Shown one piece after another: positions 1 through 5,438 of a DNA stretch of 6,273 bases (the stretch's first letter is position 1; each line of letters begins with the position of its first letter). This DNA comes from an uncultured Bacteroidia bacterium. Lineage in GTDB: Bacteria > Bacteroidota > Bacteroidia > Bacteroidales > UBA932. The notes beneath the pieces were generated by a model that was not told the DNA's origin, ran no database searches, and worked only from the letters and a program-made list of their open reading frames with translations. Both the position numbers and the translations under genes were made by a program. The stretch lies in NCBI GenBank assembly GCA_902766985.1, contig CACXFP010000200.1, positions 1 to 6,273 on the forward strand, read 5' to 3'.

Positions 1-345
1 ACCGTGAAGATAGGCAACAGGCTCCTTCCGGTTCCATGCTCCGACATGGCATTCATCACTTCCGAAGACAAGTACAATTACCTCACCCTTCTTACTGGAG
101 AAAAGTATCTGGTGGACTTTACGTTGGATGTGCTGGCGGACCAACTTCCTCCGGACATGTTTTTCAAGGTATCCCGGGGAGGCATAGTTTCCAGGAAGGC
201 TATCCTGGAGGTCGTTCGCAGGGGAGGACGTCTCATTTTAAGGTGTCTCCCTGAAAAGGAAGGGCTTAGGCCGTTCAGCGATCGCTGGAACAACCTTACC
301 GTCGCAAGGGCCCGGGTGAAACCCTTCCTGGCCTGGCTGGGATGA
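1..345 (+). CDS. LytTR DNA-binding domain, C-terminal part of a response regulator (5' partial)
   Basis: This is the C-terminal output domain of a LytR/AlgR-type transcription regulator, which binds promoter DNA in the cytoplasm. The frame is open to the left edge. A GTG at position 4 could be read as a start, but the residues after it (KIGNRLLPV) match the first beta strand of the domain rather than a protein N-terminus, so the receiver domain is probably outside the window. Visible LytTR landmarks are SEDKYNYL (about residues 20-27 counted from the GTG), DFTLDVLADQLPPDMFFKVS, the IVSRKAI segment and a closing VARARVKPFLAWLG helix. The usual R-[QS]-[FY]-I-V motif reads R-G-G-I-V here, a mild departure at a position near the DNA contacts. 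In Bacteroidota such regulators are often paired with a histidine kinase, which would lie upstream. The target genes cannot be inferred from this window. Confidence 0.88.
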   Translation, partial: TVKIGNRLLPVPCSDMAFITSEDKYNYLTLLTGEKYLVDFTLDVLADQLPPDMFFKVSRGGIVSRKAILEVVRRGGRLILRCLPEKEGLRPFSDRWNNLTVARARVKPFLAWLG

Positions 346-378
346 TATTTTATTGAAAATAGAAGTTCTGCAAATAAA

Positions 379-579
379 ATGAATAGAAGAGTTTTCCTTG
401 TTGCAATCCTGTCCCTCGCTGTCGGTCTGGTTTATGCACAGGATCCTCCTCCTGTTAATTACGACGAGAGCAAAGTAGAACCATATTCCCTCGAAGACCC
501 TCTGGTATACTGCAACGGACGCTGGACTTTGCCGCCCCTTATCTGGAAAGATAGAGGGCTCCTGTTCCTAAAGGCCTGA
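379..579 (+). pseudogene. N-terminal remnant of a secreted CE15/acetylxylan-esterase-like hydrolase
   Basis: This is a 66-codon frame. It starts with a clear signal peptide: Arg3-Arg4, a hydrophobic run, and a VYA^Q cleavage site after residue 20. Residues 27-43 (NYDESKVEPYSLEDPLV) resemble, from memory, the conserved N-terminus of Bacteroidota glucuronoyl esterase/acetylxylan esterase-like alpha/beta hydrolases, which are normally about 400 residues long. The N-G-R and W-K-x-R remnants (residues 46-58) still fit that family, then the frame stops. The catalytic hydrolase domain is missing, and the other frames downstream do not continue it because the convergent phosphatase gene occupies that DNA. 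The last 12 nt overlap that gene. I read it as a truncation left by a deletion or rearrangement. A small secreted protein is the alternative. It follows the LytTR gene by 33 nt with no promoter that I can recognise between them. Confidence 0.6.
536..558 (-). terminator. Possible 3' hairpin of the minus-strand operon
   Basis: An imperfect inverted repeat lies about 10 nt past the phosphatase stop codon on the minus strand. Its arms are 536-544 and 549-558, giving nine base pairs with one bulged base (554) and a four-base loop (GGAA on +, TTCC on -). It is placed where a transcript end would be expected, but no T-run follows it on the minus strand, so a classic intrinsic terminator is not shown. 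It also lies inside the esterase remnant. Confidence 0.25.
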
Positions 580-1020
580 GGCCAGCATGGCTTCACAACC
601 TTCCAGGATGTCCTGGAAGGTTGTTTCGAAATCTCCCGTGTACCAGGGATCCGCGACGTCGCGCCCGGTCCCGGTATAGGACATTAGCAGATGTATCTTC
701 CCTTCACGGTCTTCAGGGATTATCCTCCTGATAAGGCGGAGGTTGGATGAATCCATGCAGATGATCCGGTCGAACCGTCCGTAATCCGCGGCAGTAATCT
801 GTCGGGCCCTCTTTCCTTGGTCGAACCATACTCCGTGCTGGCTCAGGCAGCGCCTGGCGGGCGGATAGATCGGGTTGCCAAGTTCCTCAGCCGAAACGGC
901 GGCGGATTCGACATGATACCTGTCTTCAAGCCCCCTGGCCTTGACCAGGGCCTTGAAAATGAATTCCGCCATGGGACTCCTGCAAATATTTCCGTGGCAC
1001 GCGAAGAGTATGCTCTTCAT
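568..1020 (-). CDS. Low-molecular-weight protein tyrosine phosphatase
   Basis: This is a cytoplasmic phosphatase of the LMW-PTP family, which removes phosphate from protein tyrosines (and, in some relatives, other residues) through a cysteinyl-phosphate intermediate. It has 150 residues, the usual size. The catalytic P-loop is at the N-terminus: C8-H-G-N-I-C-R14-S15, the CX5R signature with nucleophile Cys8 and phosphate-binding Arg14. The general acid is Asp124 in D-P-W-Y (124-127), and the MDSSN segment (89-93) is also typical. It is the last gene of the array. Its ATG lies 4 nt after the flavin-reductase stop, and the TAAGGAT overlap puts an AGGA-like sequence almost against the start, suggesting translational coupling. 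Capsule or exopolysaccharide operons often carry this enzyme with a tyrosine kinase, but neither is seen here. Codons 133-142 form a perfect palindrome (separate entry). Confidence 0.93.
   Translation of the reverse strand: MKSILFACHGNICRSPMAEFIFKALVKARGLEDRYHVESAAVSAEELGNPIYPPARRCLSQHGVWFDQGKRARQITAADYGRFDRIICMDSSNLRLIRRIIPEDREGKIHLLMSYTGTGRDVADPWYTGDFETTFQDILEGCEAMLASGL
595..624. repeat. Perfect 30-nt palindrome (14-bp arms, 2-nt centre) inside the phosphatase gene
   Basis: The arms at 595-608 (acaaccttccagga) and 611-624 (tcctggaaggttgt) are exact reverse complements separated by TG. In RNA this would form a stem of about 13 bp closed by a four-base loop on either strand. It coincides exactly with phosphatase codons 133-142 (Thr133 to Cys142) and begins about 25 nt before the stop codon. 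It also lies 16 nt beyond the stop of the convergent esterase remnant. Possible roles are a bidirectional transcript end or RNA-stabilising hairpin, or a protein-binding site. Neither side has a strong T-run. Confidence 0.85.
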
Positions 1021-1024
1021 ATCC

Positions 1025-1696
1025 TTATTTCATGAATACCTTTCCGGCATCCCAGGCTTTGCCTACGACTTCACCAAGGGAGCGGTAACACATTCCGGCG
1101 GCATCGAAGACAATTGGTTTGAGCAGGGCCAGGTCGATCTGTCCGTTTTCGTTGAGGATGCTCTGGTCTGCGCTCTGGTTCACCACTTCACCGATCAGGC
1201 AGCCGTCTTCGAAGCTGACAACCTTGCATTCGATTGTGAGAGGGTACTGGTTAATGATCGGAGCATCAACGTTGGGGCTGGGGATGAAGGTGAAGCCGGT
1301 TTTGGCGACCTTGTCGGGGACTTTGTTGCCGCTGACCAGGCCGAAGAAATCGGATTCGGCCACGGTGCGTTCGTCTGCGAAACTGATTGTGAAGGCTCCG
1401 GTCTGTTCGAGATTGTCGGTGGTCTTGTGCTTGGAGAGGCTGATTACTATCTTGTTGTGGTCATACTGGCCTGCCCATGCGGCCATCATGACGTCGGGAT
1501 TCCGGTCTTTGTCCCAGGTGGCGATCATAACGCAGGGCTGGGGGGTGGTGACAAGTGCGTGGTTGGGGCCGAAATTCTTCCGTCCGGCTACTTCCTGAAT
1601 TGTCTGGTTCATATTATCTGTGTTTTTAGTGTTTTCTTTACATGCTGCAAGGGAGACGATTGCGGCGAGGATAAGGATTGTTCTTGAAAGTTTCAT
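1025..1696 (-). CDS. Flavin reductase-like (FMN-binding split barrel) lipoprotein
   Basis: This 223-residue protein has the flavoredoxin/flavin reductase fold, which binds FMN and in relatives passes electrons from NAD(P)H or partner proteins. Family landmarks are PDVMMAAWAG (67-76), the DHNKIVISLSKHKTT stretch (79-93), GAFTISFAD (100-108), GLVSGNKVPDK (119-129), DAPIINQYPLTIECK (144-158) and the C-terminal LKPIVFD. The odd part is the N-terminus: Lys2/Arg5, a hydrophobic core and a lipobox L-A-A-C19, followed by an A-rich-coded KENTKNTDN linker. That predicts a lipid-anchored protein outside the cytoplasm, whereas relatives I know start near residue 38 and are cytoplasmic. The frame stays open upstream to 1861, but that part overlaps the phosphoesterase gene. 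The ATG at 1696, 2 nt after that gene's stop, is the natural start. Met29 is a possible internal start that would give a cytoplasmic form, though no Shine-Dalgarno precedes it. Confidence 0.88.
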   Translation of the reverse strand: MKLSRTILILAAIVSLAACKENTKNTDNMNQTIQEVAGRKNFGPNHALVTTPQPCVMIATWDKDRNPDVMMAAWAGQYDHNKIVISLSKHKTTDNLEQTGAFTISFADERTVAESDFFGLVSGNKVPDKVAKTGFTFIPSPNVDAPIINQYPLTIECKVVSFEDGCLIGEVVNQSADQSILNENGQIDLALLKPIVFDAAGMCYRSLGEVVGKAWDAGKVFMK

Positions 1697-1698
1697 AT

Positions 1699-2790
1699 TT
1701 ATTCTTGGTTTGGATTGTGCAAGGTGAGTACGACATATTCGGAACGGGTGCCGATGCGGAATTTCCCGCCCCAGATTCCGAGGCCTGAGGATATGTAGTA
1801 TCTTGTCTTTCCGCGTGCGTGGCGGCCGAAGGCTTTTTCGAAAACCGCATCCGTAATCCAACTGATCGGCCAGACCTGGCCATGGTGAGTGTGCCCGCTG
1901 AATTGGAAGTCTATCCCTGCCTCTTCGGCTTCTTCGAGATGGCTGGGCTGGTGGTCAAGGAGTATGGTGAACAGGGAATCCGAGGGAGCCAGGTCGGAAA
2001 GGCCCTTCCTGAAAGGATTGGTCCTGTCGTCCCTGCCAATCACCTGGATCCCATGGAAGACTGCGGATGAATCTTTCAGCAAATGAATGCCGGCATCAGA
2101 GTAGAAAGCCTCGGAACCGTCTGAGCCTGAGATGTATTCGTGATTTCCGAGACAGGCGTAGACATCCGGTCTGATCCGGCGGAATTCTTCTTCATATTTC
2201 CATTCTCGTACAGGCCTGATGGCCCCGTCTATGATATCCCCTGCTATAAGTACCAGGTCAGGATTCTCCGCATTTATCATGTCCACCCAGCGTGCGAGTT
2301 CCGGTTTCCTGTTATGGTAGCCGACATGCAGGTCGCTGGCAAGTACTATTCTGATTGGACGTTCCAGGGGCTTTTCGGTGCAGATGTCCAGGACTTCGCG
2401 GTATTTGTGGCGGTAGTGGATATTGCCGTATACCAGCAGGACGGAGATAAGGCAGAGGACGGCCGCGCTTCCGGAGGCCGAATCTTTCAGGAAAGAAGGG
2501 GAGACCAGATGGAACAGTCTTCCCAGATGCAATGCCGCAAATATGATCAGGGCATACAGGAAGAATATCATCCATGAAGTCCCCGTCTCATAGGTGGCGG
2601 CAGCAAGCCATGCAGGCATCCTGTCTCCCCAGGCGAAATGTGGGAAGATGATCAGGAATAAAAGCAGATACATGGCGGTGAAGGCCCATTTGCCCCATGC
2701 AGGTAAGGGCAGTATTTGCCAGAAGCACTTTGCCGTCCAGCCAATCAGGCCGAGGATGCACGCGAGTATTATGATGAAACCGTATCTCAT
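1699..2790 (-). CDS. Membrane-anchored calcineurin-like metallophosphoesterase
   Basis: This 363-residue protein has four predicted membrane segments (about 4-24, 34-50, 72-90 and 106-123) followed by a calcineurin-like phosphoesterase domain from about residue 145. The dinuclear-metal motifs are complete and in order: S-D153-L-H155, G-D185-I-I-D188, G-N216-H217-E, H280 in LLDHQP, and G-H300-T-H302-H-G-Q. This arrangement matches the YkuE/YaeI-like group of membrane phosphodiesterases, some of which have been linked to cell-envelope lipid or phosphoester breakdown. The substrate here is unknown. An even number of membrane spans would place the catalytic domain on the same side as the N-terminus, but charge distribution does not settle which side. 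It starts 18 nt after the GlpT stop and ends 2 nt before the flavin-reductase start. A G-rich stretch (ggtggcgg) precedes the ATG instead of a clear Shine-Dalgarno. Confidence 0.93.
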   Translation of the reverse strand: MRYGFIIILACILGLIGWTAKCFWQILPLPAWGKWAFTAMYLLLFLIIFPHFAWGDRMPAWLAAATYETGTSWMIFFLYALIIFAALHLGRLFHLVSPSFLKDSASGSAAVLCLISVLLVYGNIHYRHKYREVLDICTEKPLERPIRIVLASDLHVGYHNRKPELARWVDMINAENPDLVLIAGDIIDGAIRPVREWKYEEEFRRIRPDVYACLGNHEYISGSDGSEAFYSDAGIHLLKDSSAVFHGIQVIGRDDRTNPFRKGLSDLAPSDSLFTILLDHQPSHLEEAEEAGIDFQFSGHTHHGQVWPISWITDAVFEKAFGRHARGKTRYYISSGLGIWGGKFRIGTRSEYVVLTLHNPNQE

Positions 2791-2808
2791 CCGCCACCGT
2801 TAGGGGTA

Positions 2809-4191
2809 TCAGTGTTTAATAAGATGACGTTCCTGCTTGTAGGTGAATCCCATGAAGAGGATGGAAAGCAGGCAGGCTGCAACAAGGAGGATGAAGGTCG
2901 CATTCCAGCCCAGGCTCTGGGCGACGGCTCCAATCAGCCAGTTGGCCAGTAGGAAGGTGCCGAAGAAGTATCCGAAGAATCCGGTAAGTCCTGCAGCCGT
3001 CCCCGCAGCATTCTTGGGGGCGAGGTCGAGGGCCTGGACGCCGATAAGCATCACCGGGCCGTAGATGAAGAATCCGATCCCTATCAGGCAGGTCATAACT
3101 ATGGCAAGATTGTCGATGAACATCCAGTACAGTACGACGAATACGGCTACCAAAGCCATGAAAATCATTGTCGGGAGCGCCCTCATGCCGTGGAAGACCT
3201 TGTCTGAGAGCCAGCCGCAGATAATCGTTCCGGGAATCGCGGCGAATTCGTATGCGGAGTACGACCAGCCCATGGATTTGATATCGATTCCTTTTTCGGT
3301 AAGTAGGGTAGGGGCCCAGTCCAGGCATCCGTACCGGACCATGTATACGAAGGCGTTGGCAATCGCTATGTACCAGAGGAACTTGTTGTTGAGGACATAT
3401 CTGAAGAAAATGTCCTTCGTGGAGAGGGTCTGTTCATGTTCTTCCGAATAATTCCTGGGATAATCGTTGCGCCATGCCTCGATGGACTGCAGGCCGCAGG
3501 ACTGCGGCGTATCCCTGAGGAGGAGGAATGCCAGGATGGCTATGAGGATGGCGACTGCTGCGGGAAAGGCGAAGGTCCCTATGAGGAAATACAGTTCGGT
3601 ATGTGAGCCGTAGAACCAGCTTCCGAACCAGATGGCTCCGTAGGTGGCCATGAGGCCTACAAGGCCTCCTCCGACGTTATGGGCGCAATTCCAGATACTC
3701 ATCATCGTCCCTCTTTCGCTGGCGGAGAACCAATGTGTCATCACCCTTCCGCACGGGGGCCAGCCCATGCCGTTGAACCAGCCTGCAAGGAAGTTGAGGA
3801 TTCCCATTACAGCTATTGCCGTAGCCTTGTTCTGAGCCCCTATCAGCTGGATCGGTACAATCATGAAGAACATTGCTATGGCGGAGAGTATCAGGCCGAG
3901 GGGAAGGAATACCCTTGCGTTGGAACGGTCGGAGACGCTGCCCATCAGGAATTTGGAGAGCGCGTAGGCGGCGGCGTTCAGGCCGAGGACGAAGCCCAGT
4001 TCCATTTTCTCGAACCCAAGGGGAGCGAGGAAGGGGATTGCAAGGGAAAGGTTCTTGCGGACGAGGTAGAAACCGGCGTATCCGATGAATGCTCCGGTGA
4101 ATACCTGAAGGCGGAGTCGTCTGTATCTCCTGTCTGCCGCGGGGCCTGTTTCCGCCGGTCTGTAGTCTGGTTGTCTTAGGAATCCAAGCAT
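2809..4191 (-). CDS. glpT: GlpT-family glycerol-3-phosphate:phosphate antiporter (MFS, OPA family)
   Basis: This 460-residue inner-membrane carrier has about 12 membrane spans and belongs to the organophosphate:phosphate antiporter family. It resembles E. coli GlpT along its whole length: GYAGFYLVRKNLSLAIPFL (38-56), GSVSDRSNARVFLP (84-97), GMGWPPCGRVMTHWF (141-155), IWNCAHNVGGG (166-176), LRDTPQSCGL (225-234), VRYGCLDWAP (285-294) and YGPVMLIG (377-384). The GlpT substrate residues are kept: Arg45 at the same number, His171 (E. coli His165) and Arg286 (E. coli Arg269). That favours glycerol-3-phosphate as substrate over hexose phosphate, though UhpT/UhpC-type specificity is not fully excluded. 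The frame is open as far as 4458, but the ATG at 4191, 8 nt after the upstream stop, fits the family N-terminus and avoids overlap. No glycerophosphodiesterase or glycerol-phosphate dehydrogenase gene is present in the window. Confidence 0.95.
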   Translation of the reverse strand: MLGFLRQPDYRPAETGPAADRRYRRLRLQVFTGAFIGYAGFYLVRKNLSLAIPFLAPLGFEKMELGFVLGLNAAAYALSKFLMGSVSDRSNARVFLPLGLILSAIAMFFMIVPIQLIGAQNKATAIAVMGILNFLAGWFNGMGWPPCGRVMTHWFSASERGTMMSIWNCAHNVGGGLVGLMATYGAIWFGSWFYGSHTELYFLIGTFAFPAAVAILIAILAFLLLRDTPQSCGLQSIEAWRNDYPRNYSEEHEQTLSTKDIFFRYVLNNKFLWYIAIANAFVYMVRYGCLDWAPTLLTEKGIDIKSMGWSYSAYEFAAIPGTIICGWLSDKVFHGMRALPTMIFMALVAVFVVLYWMFIDNLAIVMTCLIGIGFFIYGPVMLIGVQALDLAPKNAAGTAAGLTGFFGYFFGTFLLANWLIGAVAQSLGWNATFILLVAACLLSILFMGFTYKQERHLIKH

Positions 4192-4199
4192 GGGAGTCT

Positions 4200-4817
4200 C
4201 TATCTGATGAAGTGCATCGGGGTCCAGGGTTCGTCTCCACGCCCCGGGGCCGGTTTCCCGTTTGTCGATTTGAGTAGCCATGCCATATTGTGGGCGAGCG
4301 CCCTCATTGTCTGCAGCCCTTCCTGGTCGAGTGAGGCCTGGCCTGGCTCCCGTCCGTAAACGATGTTCCAGTATTGCGAGGTGACAAGGGGCATGTTCAT
4401 CATCTGGAAGGGGAGATTCAGGGTCTCGAAGGCTGCCGTGGCACCTCCTCTCCTGCATACGGCTATGGCCGCCGCCGGCTTTCCGGCGATGTCGTTCCCG
4501 TTCGAGTAGAAAGCTCGCTGAATGATGGAGAGAAGGGCCCCGTTAGGCTGGCCGTAATAGACTGGTGAACCCACTACCAGGGCGTCCGCCCCGGCGAATC
4601 TGGCGCTGATGGAATTGCAAATGTCGTCGTCAAATGCGCATCTGCCGCTTTTTTCTTTGCATCTGTTGCAGGCAATGCAGCCTCTTACGGGTTTGTTCCC
4701 AATCCATAGTGTTTCACTGTCAATGCCTTCGTCCTTCAGTGTCCGGGCAAATTCAGACAGGGCGATTGACGTATTGCCATTCTGATGGGGACTTCCGTTT
4801 ATCAGCAATACTTTCAT
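4200..4817 (-). CDS. Flavodoxin-fold NAD(P)H:FMN reductase / iron-sulfur flavoprotein
   Basis: This 205-residue cytoplasmic flavoprotein is of the flavodoxin_2/FMN_red type. The phosphate-binding loop is near the N-terminus, in INGSPHQNGNTS (6-17). A second flavin-contact loop is VGSPVYYGQPNG (82-93). Between them is a compact cysteine cluster, C47-x2-C50-x2-C53-x6-C60, followed by FDDD. This fits the CX2CX2CX4-7C pattern that binds a [4Fe-4S] cluster in archaeal iron-sulfur flavoproteins. Many bacterial relatives share it, but cluster binding is not proved by sequence alone. The C-terminal SQYWNIVYG and EGLQTMRALAHNMAWLLK segments are also typical of this subfamily. A likely role is electron transfer or reduction of quinones or other small molecules. 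The gene follows the unknown lipoprotein by 15 nt and precedes glpT by 8 nt. Only a GAG sits just before the ATG. Confidence 0.9.
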   Translation of the reverse strand: MKVLLINGSPHQNGNTSIALSEFARTLKDEGIDSETLWIGNKPVRGCIACNRCKEKSGRCAFDDDICNSISARFAGADALVVGSPVYYGQPNGALLSIIQRAFYSNGNDIAGKPAAAIAVCRRGGATAAFETLNLPFQMMNMPLVTSQYWNIVYGREPGQASLDQEGLQTMRALAHNMAWLLKSTNGKPAPGRGDEPWTPMHFIR

Positions 4818-4832
4818 CTCAAGTCGATATTA

Positions 4833-5432
4833 TTAATAATGTTTCATCAGGTCATTGATGAATTCTCTTCTCACAATCCGGTAATGGGGGTGGTATGCAC
4901 GGCTGTACTCCTTGCTATGGTGACAGGCGTACTGTCCGGATGCGAGCAGGCTGTCCAGTTTCATAGAGTCTTCCGCAAGTCCGGGCAAACCGGGATGTGC
5001 AGATTTGATCTCTGACAGGATGGCTCTCCATTCTTTTTTCCAATCCACTATTGCATCGTCGGTTACAGGAATGGCGCTCTTGACGAGGGCATCCGTAAGT
5101 CCATCAGCCGAAACAAGTCCTTCATTTATGGCTCCAAGGGAAACCCTGACATAGTTGCCTTCCCAGCCGCATGGCTCGGTGTATGGGCCGCTGATGGCAC
5201 CGGCATCTTCGAGCTCCGACATTATATATTTCAGCGCTCCTTCACGGTCGCTGATAATGTGTCCCGGTCCGAACCTGTCCTGGAAAAAACTCTTGTACAG
5301 ATCCTGCAAACGGCTTTCGGGGAAGGCTTCAAGTTGCCTGTCAATGGATTCCCTGACGGCCTTGCGGTCGACCGGGCCACTGCAGGAAACGAGCAACGCT
5401 GCAGTAAGTATCAGCGACAGGAGGATTCGCAT
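4833..5432 (-). CDS. Conserved lipoprotein of unknown function
   Basis: This is a 199-residue protein whose function I do not recognise. I recall similar hypothetical proteins in other Bacteroidota, so it is probably a conserved family. The N-terminus is a lipoprotein signal: Arg2, a hydrophobic core, then L-V-S-C17. The mature part has a charged helical start (about 20-48) and then SFFQDRFGPGHII (48-60). It continues with PYTEPCGWEGNYVRVSLG (83-100) and a Trp-rich DWKKEW (130-135). The tail is dense in His and Tyr: H171-H172-S, then AYHPHYRIVRRE (179-190). The clustered His, Glu and Asp residues could bind metal or form an active site, but this is only a guess. A reasonable AGGA Shine-Dalgarno (complement of 5437-5440) precedes the ATG by 4 nt and overlaps the upstream stop codon. 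No acidic surface-export signal follows Cys17, so a periplasm-facing location is more likely. Confidence 0.8.
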   Translation of the reverse strand: MRILLSLILTAALLVSCSGPVDRKAVRESIDRQLEAFPESRLQDLYKSFFQDRFGPGHIISDREGALKYIMSELEDAGAISGPYTEPCGWEGNYVRVSLGAINEGLVSADGLTDALVKSAIPVTDDAIVDWKKEWRAILSEIKSAHPGLPGLAEDSMKLDSLLASGQYACHHSKEYSRAYHPHYRIVRREFINDLMKHY

Positions 5433-5438
5433 CTGGTC

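Noticed and set aside
346..378. Promoter between the LytTR gene and the esterase remnant
   Set aside because: The 33-nt gap is AT-rich but has no TAnnTTTG match, so the remnant is more likely read through from upstream, if transcribed at all.
941..1687. Long plus-strand open frame of 248 codons antisense to the flavin reductase gene
   Set aside because: It has no recognisable family motif, its start lies inside the phosphatase gene, and it mirrors a well-supported minus-strand gene. It is a shadow frame.
1697..1861. Extended N-terminus of the flavin reductase reading frame up to 1861
   Set aside because: It overlaps the conserved C-terminus of the phosphoesterase gene and would bury the signal peptide. 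The ATG at 1696 is preferred.
2140..2577. Plus-strand open frame of 145 codons opposite the phosphoesterase gene
   Set aside because: The complete metallophosphoesterase motifs on the other strand show which frame is coding.
3493..3508. Short palindrome with 7-bp arms inside glpT
   Set aside because: It falls on the conserved PQSCG codons and a 7-bp repeat in several kilobases is expected by chance.
3679..4179. Plus-strand open frame of 166 codons opposite glpT
   Set aside because: The opposite strand encodes a full-length, highly conserved GlpT protein, and this frame has low-complexity charged content and no family resemblance.
4192..4458. Extended N-terminus of the GlpT reading frame up to 4458
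   Set aside because: The extra 89 residues are Arg/Pro-rich, do not resemble GlpT and overlap the flavoprotein gene. The ATG at 4191 matches the family start.
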